A stretch of DNA of 64,000 nt from JBFWVD01 sp050246915 (GCA_050246915.1 JBFWVD010000014.1:1-64000); one strand, 5' to 3'; counted from the first letter of the stretch, positions 43,691 to 53,382 are shown. Numbers and translations are program-made. Notes: a model not told the origin generated them from the letters alone.

Positions 43691-45904
43691 TCAGTGGGCG
43701 TGGGTGCCGTGTGCGGGGTGTCGGAGGAGGCGTAGGCCGTTGGCGATGACGATGAGACTGGTGCCCATGTCGGCGAGCACCGCAATCCAGAGCGACGCGG
43801 TGCCGGCAAGGGTCGCAGCGAGGAAGGCGGCTTTCATGGTGAGGGCGAGGGTGATGTTCTGCCACATGACGTGGCTGGTGTGAGCGGAGATGCGGAGGAG
43901 CTCGGCGATCTTGCGGGGGTCGTCGTCCATGAGGGCGACGTCGGCGGTTTCGATGGCGGTGTCGGTGCCGGCTGCTCCCATGGCGATGCCGAGGTCGGCG
44001 CGGGCGAGCGCGGGTGCATCGTTGACGCCGTCACCGATCATGGCGACCGGGCCGCGTGTGTTGACGAGTTCGGTGATCGCGGCGAGCTTGTCGTCGGGGA
44101 GCAGGCCGCCGCGGGCGTCGTGGATGCCGACTTCGGCGGCGATGGCGGTGGTGGTGCGTTGGTTGTCGCCGCTGAGCACGATGAGGGTGACACCGAGCCG
44201 TTGGAGGTCGTCGATGGCCTGTCTGCTGGTGGGTTTGATGTCGTCGGCGACGGTGAAGATGGCGAGTGGGCGGGTGCGGTCCATGAGGACCATTGCCGTC
44301 TTGGCTTGGTCTTCGAACTGTTCGAGTTGGCGTTCGATGTCGGGTCCGCACAATCCGCTCTGCTCGACGAGTGAGTGGTTGCCGATCTGATAGGTGGTGG
44401 CTCCGATGGTGGCGCTGATACCTCGACCGGGGATGGCTTCGAACTGATCGATCGGGAGGAGCGGCCCGGTGTGCGCGGTGGTGATGGCATGGGCCACGGG
44501 GTGTTCTGATCGCGCTTCGATCGACGCGGCGATCTGCAGTAGCTCAGCGGTGGGTTGGCCGTTGAGGCTGATCATGTCGATCAGGGTGGGCTTGCCGACG
44601 GTGAGGGTGCCGGTCTTGTCGAGGGCGATGGTGCGGATCTTGCGGGCGTTCTCGAGGTGTACGCCGCCTTTGATGAGGATGCCTCGTCGGGCGGCTCCGC
44701 CGAGAGCGGACACGACGGTGACGGGGGTGGAGATGACCAGCGCGCACGGGCAGGCCAGCACGAGGAGCACCAAGGCCCGGTAGAGCCAACTGTGGAATGA
44801 GCCGTGGCCGAGGACCACGGGGATCGTGGCGATGATGATCGCTGCGATGAACACGATTGGGGTGTAGAGGCCGGCGAACCTGTCGACGAATCGTTGGGCT
44901 GGTGCCCGTTCTGATTGGGCGGCTTGGATGGATTGGGCGATCCGGTCGAGCGTGCCTGATCCTTTGGCGGCGGTGACGGTGACTTCGAGGGCGCCGTTCT
45001 GGTTGATGGTCCCGGCGAAAACGGCGTCGCCTACTGCTTTGGTGACGGGGACTGATTCGCCGGTGATGGGTGCCTGGTCGATGGTGCTGGCACCATCGAG
45101 CACGGTGCCGTCGAGCGGCACGCGCTCACCGGGTTTGACGAGCGTCACCGATCCGACGGCGACGTTACCGGTGGGGGTGTCGATCCACTCGGTACCGTTT
45201 CGGACGTGTGCCAACTCGGGGGCCAACTCGACGAGTGATCGGATTGCGTTGCGGGCCCGTTCGAGGCTCATCGCTTCGATCAGTTCGGCGAGGCCGAATA
45301 GCCAGATCACGACTGCGGCCTCCGGCCATTGGCCGATGGCGAGGGCGCCGATGGCGGCGACGGACATGAGGAGGTTCATCGTCAGTCGCCGTGACCGCAA
45401 TGCTTGGAAGCCTTTGAGCAGTGTCTCGCGTCCACCGAGAGCGATCGCCGCGATCGCCATGGCTGCCACGGGGATCGAGTGTTCATCGGCGCCTGCGATG
45501 ACGACGACTTCTGATCCGATGGCGAGGATCCCGGCGGCGCCTGTGACGAGTAGTCGTCGGCGAGGTAGTCGACGTTGCGCGGTGGTGGGCGTTGTGAGGT
45601 TGTCGGCGAGCAACGTGGGTTTCATACCGGCCCCGCGTATGGCGGCGGTGATCGTGTCAGGCGACGGCAGTTGATGATGGGCGGTGACTTGCCGTGCGAC
45701 GAGGTCGAACTCGAGCGCTCGCACACCGTCAAGATTGGACAGCGCTCCGCGGAGTTCGTTTTCCTCGGTGGCACAGTCGAGTTCCGCCACTCGAATGACG
45801 CTCACCGTCGCGCCCGTCATTGACGAACGCACGGCCGACGGGATCTGAGCGGTCACGTCGCAGCTCGGGCCGCAGTCACCGATGTCGTGTCGTTCAACTT
45901 CCAC
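43691..45904 (-). CDS. Zn/Cd/Pb-type P1B-2 ATPase
   Basis: 737 aa from GTG, overlapping the ArsR stop by 11 bases. The N-terminal HMA domain has the Zn/Cd-type ELDCATEEN. Core: CPCALVISTP, DKTGT, SEHP and GDGVNDAP. The last helices carry a Lys (LALTMKAAF) and ADMGTSLIVIANGLRLL, the P1B-2 (ZntA/CadA) signature. The C-terminus ends HGTHAH. It exports divalent Zn/Cd/Pb and is controlled by the cotranscribed ArsR. Confidence 0.93.
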   Translation of the reverse strand: MEVERHDIGDCGPSCDVTAQIPSAVRSSMTGATVSVIRVAELDCATEENELRGALSNLDGVRALEFDLVARQVTAHHQLPSPDTITAAIRGAGMKPTLLADNLTTPTTAQRRLPRRRLLVTGAAGILAIGSEVVVIAGADEHSIPVAAMAIAAIALGGRETLLKGFQALRSRRLTMNLLMSVAAIGALAIGQWPEAAVVIWLFGLAELIEAMSLERARNAIRSLVELAPELAHVRNGTEWIDTPTGNVAVGSVTLVKPGERVPLDGTVLDGASTIDQAPITGESVPVTKAVGDAVFAGTINQNGALEVTVTAAKGSGTLDRIAQSIQAAQSERAPAQRFVDRFAGLYTPIVFIAAIIIATIPVVLGHGSFHSWLYRALVLLVLACPCALVISTPVTVVSALGGAARRGILIKGGVHLENARKIRTIALDKTGTLTVGKPTLIDMISLNGQPTAELLQIAASIEARSEHPVAHAITTAHTGPLLPIDQFEAIPGRGISATIGATTYQIGNHSLVEQSGLCGPDIERQLEQFEDQAKTAMVLMDRTRPLAIFTVADDIKPTSRQAIDDLQRLGVTLIVLSGDNQRTTTAIAAEVGIHDARGGLLPDDKLAAITELVNTRGPVAMIGDGVNDAPALARADLGIAMGAAGTDTAIETADVALMDDDPRKIAELLRISAHTSHVMWQNITLALTMKAAFLAATLAGTASLWIAVLADMGTSLIVIANGLRLLRHPAHGTHAH

Positions 45905-46343
45905 GGCGTGCCTCTCGATGCCCGGCGACGGTCACGTCGCTTGGGTGGTTGCTGCGGTGTCCGACGTGATCGACGGACAAGTCGAGGAGTAGCCGGACGT
46001 GGGCGTCGGCCAATCGGTAGTGGATTCTGCGTCCCTCTCGCCGCGTGCGCACGATGTCGGCGGTGCGGAGCAGTCGGAGCGCTTGACTCACGACGTTGTC
46101 GGATACTGCGACGACCTCGGCGAGGTCGCAGACGCACAGTTCGCCGCCGGACGCCAGCGCGTGGAGCAGAGCGAGTCGGGTGGGGTCGCCGAGAAGGCGG
46201 AACAGCTCGGCCGTGTCCGTGAGTGCGTCGCTGTTCGGTAGTTGCTCGCGTAGGCCCGGCAGCGACAGATCCGAGTCGAGCGGGCATCCGGGAACGCACG
46301 CGTCGAGGCCGGTGACCTTGGAGGTGGCAGGCGAACGGGGCAT
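45894..46343 (-). CDS. ArsR/SmtB-family (CmtR/CadC-like) metal-sensing repressor
   Basis: 149 aa from ATG 46343. Winged helix AELFRLLGDPTRLALLHAL with the metal box ELCVCDLAEVV (Cys-x-Cys in the recognition region) and an N-terminal CVPGC that could complete a Cys4 site, as in CadC-like sensors of Cd/Pb/Zn. Cotranscribed with the P1B-2 ATPase it should repress. Confidence 0.9.
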   Translation of the reverse strand: MPRSPATSKVTGLDACVPGCPLDSDLSLPGLREQLPNSDALTDTAELFRLLGDPTRLALLHALASGGELCVCDLAEVVAVSDNVVSQALRLLRTADIVRTRREGRRIHYRLADAHVRLLLDLSVDHVGHRSNHPSDVTVAGHREARRGS

Positions 46344-46350
46344 GTGTAGC

Positions 46351-46382
46351 AATATATGTTCACCTGTGCAGGTGTATTCACA
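46351..46382 (-). promoter_or_regulatory. ArsR-type operator upstream of the repressor-ATPase operon
   Basis: CACCTGTGCAGGTG (46361-46374) is a perfect 6-2-6 palindrome in an AT-rich setting (AATATATGTT on one side, TATTCACATT on the other). This resembles the SmtB/CadC operator class. It lies 18-40 bases before the repressor start. Confidence 0.6.
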
Positions 46383-46516
46383 TTTAGGCGAAGTCGTCGG
46401 GAACTTTCCGAGGTCTCGACACAACCTGTAGGTCATATGCGGCGGTCGCCGTGCGTTCGATCGAGGCGTCTCGGTGACGTCCCTGAGTTCTGTGAGGTTT
46501 GATCACTGTGAGTGGC

Positions 46517-47380
46517 ATGACGCGTCGTACATTCCTGGCTGCCGGCACTGGCGCCGCAGTCCTGGCGGCCTGTGGTGGCGATGGGAGTTCGTCGACGCAG
46601 ACGTTGTCGGCGTCGGGGACCGGTCCGTACGACCTCGGTGCGCGGTTTGCTCCCGGTACTCATGTTGCTGGTGTCCCTCAGAGGGTGCCGTTCGTGCTGG
46701 TCAACCCCGACGGATCAGCGGTGAGCGTCGGTCCGATGTCGTTCACTGCCCAGCTGTCTCTGGACGGTGTGGCCAAGGGAGCACCAATCACGTTCACCCG
46801 CCATCAGCAAGACATCCCGGCGCCGTACTGGCTGGCGACGACGACGTTCGACGAGCCCGGGACGTGGGACATCAACGCATCGTTCTCCTCTGGGCCTGCG
46901 GCGAAGAAGTCGATCAGCGTGCTCGGGCGTGACATGAACGTGATCCCGACGATCGGTGACAAGCTCACCGGCCTCGACACCCCGACAACCACGGCGGATC
47001 TTGGTGTGAACCCGATCTGTACCGCTCAGCCGCAATGCCCGTTGCATGTGGTCTCGCTCGCGCAGGCGATGACCACCGGGAAACCGGTTGCGTTGCTGAT
47101 CGGCACCCCGGCGTATTGCCAGACGGGGATCTGCGGGCCCGTGCTCGACCTTTTGGTCGCCAGTCAGGCGGCCTTTCCTAACGTTCAGATGATCCACGCC
47201 GAGGTCTACACGAAGGCGTACACCGGGCCGGACACACCGGTGACACCCGCGGTTGAGTCTTACAACTTGCCGTTCGAGCCGTACCTCGTGATTGCTGACT
47301 CGACGGGAATGATCGTGGCGAGGTTCGACTCGATCTGGGACTCAGGGGAGCTCGAGGGTGGGTTGGCGCTCGCGGTGTAG
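46517..47380 (+). CDS. Tat lipoprotein with thioredoxin-like domain
   Basis: 287 aa from ATG 46517 (GTG 46508 possible). MTRRTFLAAG is a Tat motif and LAAC a lipobox. An Ig-like beta region (about 40-150) precedes a thioredoxin-like domain with YCQTGICGPVLDLL, a Cys-x4-Cys motif. The pattern fits exported thiol proteins near copper oxidase or copper resistance genes. It ends seven bases before the convergent sigma gene. Confidence 0.75.
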   Translation: MTRRTFLAAGTGAAVLAACGGDGSSSTQTLSASGTGPYDLGARFAPGTHVAGVPQRVPFVLVNPDGSAVSVGPMSFTAQLSLDGVAKGAPITFTRHQQDIPAPYWLATTTFDEPGTWDINASFSSGPAAKKSISVLGRDMNVIPTIGDKLTGLDTPTTTADLGVNPICTAQPQCPLHVVSLAQAMTTGKPVALLIGTPAYCQTGICGPVLDLLVASQAAFPNVQMIHAEVYTKAYTGPDTPVTPAVESYNLPFEPYLVIADSTGMIVARFDSIWDSGELEGGLALAV

Positions 47381-47386
47381 CCGCGC

Positions 47387-47917
47387 TCAGATGTTCGAGA
47401 TTCCGGTTCGCTCGGCGCGGAGCGCTTCAGCGAAGGCCTCGCGGCCACGAGCGACGCGGGATCGGATCGTGCCGATCGGGCACCCGACCACCATGGCGGT
47501 ATCGGCGTAGGGGAGCCCGATGATCTGGGTGAGCACGATCGCTTCGCGTTGATCGAGGGGGAGCGCGGCGAGAAGTTCGAGAATCTCAACCACCCCGCGA
47601 GCGTCGGGAGCCTCTGACGATGGGACATCGGCCACCGGGTCGGTGCGACGCCGGGTGCGCTTGCGGAGATGATCGAAGCAGACGTTGCGAGTTACGGCGA
47701 ACACCCAAGGCATCACCGCGTCTCCCTCGCGCCTGGGGAGACTGGTAACGATCCGAACCAGCGATTCTTGGGCGAGATCGTCGGCGTCACCTGGACGCGT
47801 GAGATGCGCGCAGAACCTCCACACGTCAGCCTGGATCGCCCGTACGAACCGGTCGAGTGCTACCCGGTCACCCGCGGCAGCTTCATTGGCGAGACGCTCG
47901 CGGTCGATCACGAGCAC
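47387..47917 (-). CDS. ECF-type RNA polymerase sigma factor
   Basis: 176 aa. Region 2: DRFVRAIQADVWRFCAHLTR, then GDADDLAQESLVRI. Region 4: LPLDQREAIVLTQIIGLPYADTAMVVGCPIGTIRSRV. Group 4 (ECF) sigma factor, divergent from its probable anti-sigma factor across 50 bases. Likely directs the YcnI-CopCD cluster. Confidence 0.93.
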   Translation of the reverse strand: MLVIDRERLANEAAAGDRVALDRFVRAIQADVWRFCAHLTRPGDADDLAQESLVRIVTSLPRREGDAVMPWVFAVTRNVCFDHLRKRTRRRTDPVADVPSSEAPDARGVVEILELLAALPLDQREAIVLTQIIGLPYADTAMVVGCPIGTIRSRVARGREAFAEALRAERTGISNI

Positions 47918-47970
47918 AGTTTGTCTCTGGCAGAGGGAACTTTCCCAGCCGCTGACGCCACCAGTTGGGT

Positions 47971-48594
47971 ATGGAGTGTGACGTCGCCCGCGATGTTTTG
48001 TCAGCGCAACTCGATGGTGAGGCCACCGCCGACGATGCCGAGGCGGCTGCCACCCATCTACAACTTTGCCCGGTGTGCCGTGTCTGGTGGTCCGAGATCA
48101 CCGCGGCGAACCGGCTGCTACGCGTCCGTGTCGCCGAAACGATCCCTGACCTTGCTCCCGCGGTGCTTGCCCGGGCGCATCCAGTGACGGCCGGTCATCG
48201 GCAATGGGTTCGGGTCTCCCTCGCTCTCGTCGCCGCGTCCGAACTGATGATCGCCGCGCCTGGGCTGCTACTCGGGGAGGGCGCCGCGTCGGTCCATGAT
48301 GCACGTCACCTGGGATCGTTTGGTGTCGCCGTGGCGATCGGGCTGTTGTACGTCGCAGTCCGTCCGGCCCGAGCGTTCGGGATCTTGCCGCTCGTCGTGT
48401 CGTTGGCCGTGACGATGGTGGTGTCAGCGCTGTTCGACCTCGGCCGTGGACGCACGACCTCGATAGCCGAGGCTCATCACGTGCTCGAACTCGCCGGCCT
48501 CGTGCTGGTGTGGATGCTGGCCGGCCGGCCCGCCCCTCGCCGGTTGCAGCCCCTGATCCACGCCTCAACGGGCCGACACCTCGGCCACATCTGA
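47971..48594 (+). CDS. Zinc-finger (ZAS) anti-sigma factor, membrane-bound
   Basis: 207 aa (ATG 47971; TTG 47965 possible). The N-terminal ZAS domain has HLQLCPVC (Hx3Cx2C). Several helices follow (VSLALVAASELMIAAPGLLL and later). It would hold the ECF sigma factor at the membrane until an envelope signal arrives. Confidence 0.88.
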   Translation: MECDVARDVLSAQLDGEATADDAEAAATHLQLCPVCRVWWSEITAANRLLRVRVAETIPDLAPAVLARAHPVTAGHRQWVRVSLALVAASELMIAAPGLLLGEGAASVHDARHLGSFGVAVAIGLLYVAVRPARAFGILPLVVSLAVTMVVSALFDLGRGRTTSIAEAHHVLELAGLVLVWMLAGRPAPRRLQPLIHASTGRHLGHI

Positions 48595-48621
48595 CCGATC
48601 GGTCCGAACAAGGAACTCCTG

Positions 48622-49371
48622 ATGCTCCGTCATGTCATCATCGCTGGTGCAGCTCTGGTTGCGCCCGTCCTGCTCGCCGTCCCGGCGTGGGCGCACGTCG
48701 ACCCTGATCCACCGTCGGCCCAGGCGGGAAGTCAACTGTCGGTTGGGTTTACCGTGCGGCACGGTTGCGACGGTTCGCCAACGGTTCAACTCGACATGCG
48801 ACTCCCCGACGGCGTGGCCGATCCTGTTCCCGAACCGCCGGCCGGTTGGTCCGGATCGGTCGCTGGCAACGTTGTCACCTTCACCGGCGGCCCACTTGCG
48901 GCGACTGAGGAGCTCACCTTCCGGGTCCGCATGACCCTGCCGCCGACACCGGACACGACGATCTACTTCCCATTCGTTCAACGCTGCGACACCGGCGAGA
49001 TCCGCTGGATCGACATCCCGGCTGACGGATCCGGAAATCAACTCGACGAACCGGCCCCCGCGATGGGCCTGTTCGGACCTTCGGCCACGACGACTGCCCC
49101 TGCCACCACTGTGCCCCCTGTGGCGACTGTGCCCCCTGTGACGACGAGCGTCGTCGTCACGTCGGCGATCAGCGCTACAACTCTTGCTCCTCCGTCGAGC
49201 AGCGTTACAGCCTCGGTGCAACCGTCCACCTCCGCCGATGTGAAGGATGCAGTCACGGACGCAACTGAGGTTGACGGTGGTGGTGGCGGCACAGCCATCT
49301 TCGTCGGCACGATCCTCGCCGTTGTCCTGCTTGGTGCGGTGGCCGCCGTCCAGGTGCGGCGACGCCGATGA
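48622..49371 (+). CDS. YcnI-like copper-binding membrane-anchored protein (DUF1775)
   Basis: 249 aa. The signal peptide ends AWA, leaving His25 at the mature N-terminus (HVDPDPPSAQAGS), the copper brace position of YcnI. A beta-sandwich domain to about residue 140, a Thr/Pro-rich linker and a C-terminal helix with RRRR anchor it. Overlaps the CopC-CopD gene by 4 bases, as in Bacillus ycnIJ-type operons. Confidence 0.85.
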   Translation: MLRHVIIAGAALVAPVLLAVPAWAHVDPDPPSAQAGSQLSVGFTVRHGCDGSPTVQLDMRLPDGVADPVPEPPAGWSGSVAGNVVTFTGGPLAATEELTFRVRMTLPPTPDTTIYFPFVQRCDTGEIRWIDIPADGSGNQLDEPAPAMGLFGPSATTTAPATTVPPVATVPPVTTSVVVTSAISATTLAPPSSSVTASVQPSTSADVKDAVTDATEVDGGGGGTAIFVGTILAVVLLGAVAAVQVRRRR

Positions 49372-51008
49372 AGTTGACGCCGCGCTTCGGCATCGGTGCG
49401 TTGGTGGTCGCTGTGGTGGTCGCAGTCCCAGCGCGCGCCGCCTTCGCCCACGCCGATCTGGTGACATCACAACCAACGGCCGGAGCGATCCTCGACTTTG
49501 CACCGAACGACATCACGCTGACCTTCAGCGAGCCGGTCGACCCCGTGGAAGACTCGATCAGGCTCGTCGATGCGTCGGGTGTCGTGCTCGACATCGGTCG
49601 AGTCAACCAAACACGCGGCGTCGACACGCTGGGTACCTCAATCTCCGACGAACTCCCCGACGGGAGCTACGTCATCGCGTGGCGTGCCCTGTCGGCCGAC
49701 TCTCACCTCATCAAAGGGGCGCTGGTGTACTCGGTCGGCGACGCCGCGACCACGGACCTCGGCCTCATCCAAGATGTCCTCGACTCGGACAGTGGATCGG
49801 ACCCGGGCAGCCGGTGGATCGGCATCGGACGGCTCATCAGCTTCGCCGGGATCGCGCTCTGCAACGGTGGACTGTTCACCGTCGCGGTGTGTGCCCCGGC
49901 TCTGCTTGGAACGCGGCGGGCAGGACGGCTGATGCTCGCCGCTGCGGTGGCGGCCGCCGCGGGCACCGTGGCGATGATCGGCGGGCAGGCCGCGACGATC
50001 GGGAGTTCGGCCACGGACTTGACTGCTGTCATCGACACTCGTTCGGGATCGTGGTGGCTGGCTCGGCTCATCGGCGTCGCGGTGATAGCAGTCGGTGTCC
50101 GATTCCGCGCTCGCTTGACATCAAGCGAGATCGGACGAGTCGTTGCCGTGGTCGGAGCTGTTGGGCTGCTCGTCACTGTCGCGGGTGGGGGACACGCCGT
50201 TTCGGGGAGGGCGATCCCGGTCGGATTCGCGGCCACCGTGATCCACCTCGGAGCGATGTCGGTGTGGGCCGGTGGCCTGGCTGCCATGCTGCTGGTCGTA
50301 CCGACCACGCAGTTGCCGAGTGTTGCGGCGCGGTTCTCCCGCCTGGCCTTGACGGCGGTGATCATTCTGGCCGTGACTGGGCTCGTCAACGCGTTTCGCC
50401 AGATCGGTGGCTTCGGAGAGGTCATCGACGGGGACTACGGCCGATGGCTGATCGCGAAACTTGTCGTGGTCGCCATCGTGGTCGCCATAGCGGCCCGGAG
50501 CCGGTCGTTGCTCCACCGCGACGCTCGGGTGGACGCGTCTGTCGAGGTGGGGAGCGACGACGTAAGCGATGCCACTGGACTCAAAGCATCGATGGCCGCC
50601 GAAGCGGTCGGAATGATGGTGATCTTCGGGCTCACCACCGCGCTCGTCGGCTCGCCACCGCCACGCGTCGCGCCTCCCGCCAACGCGTCGGCGTCGGCGG
50701 TACGCGGCGACCGGATCGCCGAAATCGAACTCGAGCCAGCAGTCACCGGTGGGACCGTGATGCACGTCACGATCGTCTCGCCCAACGGGTCACTCAACGG
50801 GGCCGACGAGATCACCGTCGTGGCGGCGCTCCCCGCACGCCAGGTCGGCCCCCTAGACATCCCAGTGGACATCGCCGGACCGAACCACGTGGTCACCAAC
50901 GACGCATATTTCCCGATCGCCGGGATCTGGGAGATCACCGTGACAGCCCGATTCGGTGAGTTCGACCAGGCGGTGTTCACCGCCCAACTCGAGGTCGACG
51001 ACAAGTGA
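49368..51008 (+). CDS. CopC-CopD fusion copper protein (YcnJ-like)
   Basis: 546 aa. The signal peptide is followed by a CopC domain beginning HADLVTSQPTAGA (His28 at the mature N-terminus) to about 120. A CopD membrane domain of about eight helices comes next (including GGGHAVSGRAIPVGFAATVIHLGAMSVWAGGL), then an extracytoplasmic beta domain. It would bind copper outside and move it into or across the membrane. Confidence 0.92.
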   Translation: MKLTPRFGIGALVVAVVVAVPARAAFAHADLVTSQPTAGAILDFAPNDITLTFSEPVDPVEDSIRLVDASGVVLDIGRVNQTRGVDTLGTSISDELPDGSYVIAWRALSADSHLIKGALVYSVGDAATTDLGLIQDVLDSDSGSDPGSRWIGIGRLISFAGIALCNGGLFTVAVCAPALLGTRRAGRLMLAAAVAAAAGTVAMIGGQAATIGSSATDLTAVIDTRSGSWWLARLIGVAVIAVGVRFRARLTSSEIGRVVAVVGAVGLLVTVAGGGHAVSGRAIPVGFAATVIHLGAMSVWAGGLAAMLLVVPTTQLPSVAARFSRLALTAVIILAVTGLVNAFRQIGGFGEVIDGDYGRWLIAKLVVVAIVVAIAARSRSLLHRDARVDASVEVGSDDVSDATGLKASMAAEAVGMMVIFGLTTALVGSPPPRVAPPANASASAVRGDRIAEIELEPAVTGGTVMHVTIVSPNGSLNGADEITVVAALPARQVGPLDIPVDIAGPNHVVTNDAYFPIAGIWEITVTARFGEFDQAVFTAQLEVDDK

Positions 51009-52060
51009 CTTCACTTACAAGGAGGCTTCTACCCGTCGTCCTGGTCGCCGCGGCCGTGCTCATTCCGGCCGATACGGCAGCGGCGCACGGCGGCACCGAC
51101 GTCACGTCGAACTACCGGACACGAATCGTCGACGCCCCGACAAGCGCCGGGCTGTCGATCGCGATCGTGGATATCGACGGCACCGTAGAGGTCACCTGGA
51201 ATGGCACCGGAGTAGTGCAGATCGCCGGATACGAAAACGAGCCCTACCTCCGCATCGATTCATCCGGCGTCTACGAGAACCGCCGTTCACCGGCCACTTA
51301 CCTCAACCGGGACCGCTACGCCAACGTTGAAACACCAAAGAATGTCGATCCGGCGGCGTCCCCCGACTGGCAACTCGCTACGCGTGCAACAACGGTCCGT
51401 TGGCACGACCATCGCACCCACTGGATGAGCGCCCGACCCCCACTAGCGGTCCAGCAAGATCCCGGCAGACGGCACGTCATCATCGAACAGTGGGAGATCC
51501 CGGTCACCGTTGCCGGCGAGACCGGAGTGGTCACTGGGGACCTGATCTGGTCGCCGCCGCCGCCGCTGCTCTTGTGGGTCGCCATGGCGATTGGCATCGG
51601 TATGTTGTCGTGCTGGCTGCTGTGGAGCCGGTGGCAGCGACCGGTAGCAGCGACGCTCGGCATCATTGCCGCGGTGGCGCTGACGGTCGACACCGCCGGA
51701 TACGTAGCTGTCTCGACCGACACGCTCGCCAACCGCATCTGGGCCTTCATCTACGCCGCGTTAGCCACCTGGGCGGCTGGCCGTCTCATTGTTCACGCGC
51801 TGCGCCGCACACCGCACCCGACGCTGGCCATGAGCGCGGCGGGACTCATCGCCGCGCTCATGGGCGGCGTCGATCGGTTCGACGTTCTCACCAACAGCGA
51901 GATCTACACCGCCCTACCCCCGAGCGCGTCGCGGGCGGCTACGACGCTGTGTCTCGGGATCGGCGTGGCGCTGGTGGTTCGGTTCCTGGTGTACCTGCTC
52001 GCCCTCTCGACCGGGCAGGCCGAACCGGCTGGCACGAACCCCGTGCTCGAGGCGGCATGA
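51005..52060 (+). CDS. Exported membrane protein of the copper cluster
   Basis: 351 aa. Signal peptide ending AAAHGG, an extracytoplasmic beta domain (residues about 30-180, WHDHRTHWM His-rich), then five or six helices. Found between copC-copD and a CPBP protein with 4-base overlaps both sides. The family is unnamed; the His-rich loop and context suggest copper handling. Confidence 0.65.
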   Translation: MTSLTRRLLPVVLVAAAVLIPADTAAAHGGTDVTSNYRTRIVDAPTSAGLSIAIVDIDGTVEVTWNGTGVVQIAGYENEPYLRIDSSGVYENRRSPATYLNRDRYANVETPKNVDPAASPDWQLATRATTVRWHDHRTHWMSARPPLAVQQDPGRRHVIIEQWEIPVTVAGETGVVTGDLIWSPPPPLLLWVAMAIGIGMLSCWLLWSRWQRPVAATLGIIAAVALTVDTAGYVAVSTDTLANRIWAFIYAALATWAAGRLIVHALRRTPHPTLAMSAAGLIAALMGGVDRFDVLTNSEIYTALPPSASRAATTLCLGIGVALVVRFLVYLLALSTGQAEPAGTNPVLEAA

Positions 52061-52758
52061 TCCACCGACCGCACGCAACGACCCTTCGGCCCAACAACGC
52101 GGTCCGTTGGGGCGTCACCCACACCGTGGCCGCGTACCTGGTCGGCCTCATCGTTGGGAACTTGTTGTTCACTCTGGCCGGCGGCGACACATCCTCGGCG
52201 ACGACCACGGTCGCGATTCATGTGGCGTCAGTGAGCGGCCTCTGGCTCGGTTTCGTCGGGGGACCCCTCCTCCTCACCCGTTGGCTCGGGTCAGGTTCCC
52301 TGCGAGCCGACTACGGGCTCAGCATCCGATCCATCGACATCCCCATTGGCATCGTCGCTGGGGTCGTGACCCAGATCCTCGTCGTGCCCGCCGTGTCATG
52401 GCCGATCGAGCACCTGTGGTCGGTCAACGTCGATGAACCGGCCCGCAACCTGCTCGACGCCACGAGCGGTCCCCGACTCATCCTGTACTTCATCATTACC
52501 ATCGCGGGACCTGTCGCCGAGGAGCTGTTCTTCCGAGGGTTGCTTCTACGCTCCCTTGCTCGATGGCTCAACGACATCGGCGCAGTGACCGTCTCGGCAT
52601 TGCTGTTCGCGCTTACCCACTACCAAGCCGCGCAGATCCCAGGGCTCTTCGTCATCGGATACGTCCTCGCCGCGCTCACCCGCTACTCCGGCCGGCTCGG
52701 CCCCGCCATCGTGGCGCACATGGCGTTCAACGCCACCGCACTAATCCTGGCTACGTAG
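52057..52758 (+). CDS. CPBP-family intramembrane metalloprotease
   Basis: 233 aa from ATG 52057 (ATGA overlap). Membrane protein with GPVAEELFFRGLLL (EExxxR motif), LLFALTHYQ (FxxxH) and HMAFNATAL (HxxxN), all hallmarks of the CPBP/CAAX-like glutamic-type intramembrane proteases. Substrate unknown. Last gene of the copper operon. Confidence 0.9.
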   Translation: MIHRPHATTLRPNNAVRWGVTHTVAAYLVGLIVGNLLFTLAGGDTSSATTTVAIHVASVSGLWLGFVGGPLLLTRWLGSGSLRADYGLSIRSIDIPIGIVAGVVTQILVVPAVSWPIEHLWSVNVDEPARNLLDATSGPRLILYFIITIAGPVAEELFFRGLLLRSLARWLNDIGAVTVSALLFALTHYQAAQIPGLFVIGYVLAALTRYSGRLGPAIVAHMAFNATALILAT

Positions 52759-52775
52759 CCTTCACGGCTCGATCA

Positions 52776-52803
52776 CACCGTCCCGACCGGAGCAGGGACG
52801 GTG
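52776..52803. terminator. Hairpin between convergent genes
   Basis: Perfect 9-base arms (CACCGTCCC and GGGACGGTG) around a 10-base loop, 18 bases past the CPBP stop and 63 bases past the convergent cytochrome stop. A bidirectional terminator is likely, though T-tracts are weak. Confidence 0.6.
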
Positions 52804-52865
52804 CACTCGAGCAGCACGATCTCGACGGCCAGCGTTCATCGGCCAGCGTCAGACATGCGCCACGG

Positions 52866-53246
52866 CTAGCCACCGTCAGCCTCGAGGGAGCGGATGTAGG
52901 CGACGATCTCGGCGAGCTCGTCGTCGGTCAACGTGATCGAGGGCATCTCGATGCCGAATCCGGCAACGCGCTTTGCCCCTGGCGTCCGGATCGACTCGAG
53001 GAGATAGGGATCGTCGGCGATGACCACCGATCCGTCGGACAAGGTGACGTCGGACCCAGCGAGTCCCACGAACGACGGACCGACACCACCTTGACCGGTG
53101 GCGCCGTGGCACGCAGCGCACCCGAGCCGTTGCATGATCGCCAGCGCCCGTTGTGCCCCGGGCCGATCACCCGACTGATCCGCCTCACCCGTCGAACATG
53201 AAGTCGCTAGCGTGAGCAAGAGTGCGAAATTCGCCAACGTCCTCAT
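52866..53246 (-). CDS. Lipoprotein cytochrome c
   Basis: 126 aa from ATG 53246. Lipobox ATSC (Cys17), heme motif CAACH (43-47), and EMPSITLTDDELAEIVAYIRSL as the Met-ligand and final helix. Class I mono-heme cytochrome c, membrane-anchored outside the cell. It could donate electrons to a terminal oxidase or accept them from copper oxidation. Confidence 0.88.
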   Translation of the reverse strand: MRTLANFALLLTLATSCSTGEADQSGDRPGAQRALAIMQRLGCAACHGATGQGGVGPSFVGLAGSDVTLSDGSVVIADDPYLLESIRTPGAKRVAGFGIEMPSITLTDDELAEIVAYIRSLEADGG

Positions 53247-53382
53247 AGTCAAATGGTCGGTTTCAAGATGCACGGAGTTCCCGACACGCACCATGCTCTG
53301 GCGGCGGCCGGGACATTTGCGATTCCGCAGAGGAATGTCGGTGGAGCCGGGGCCGCTGAATGATCGACGGGCGAACCGGGCG

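Noticed and set aside
47931..47965. ECF promoter GGAAC before the anti-sigma gene
   Set aside because: GGAAC at 47936-47940 is present, but I could not identify a matching -10 at the right distance, so it is not listed as a site.
49247..50959. 570-codon plus-strand frame overlapping copC-copD
   Set aside because: Arg/His-rich shadow frame without domains; the CopC-CopD protein in the other frame is unambiguous.
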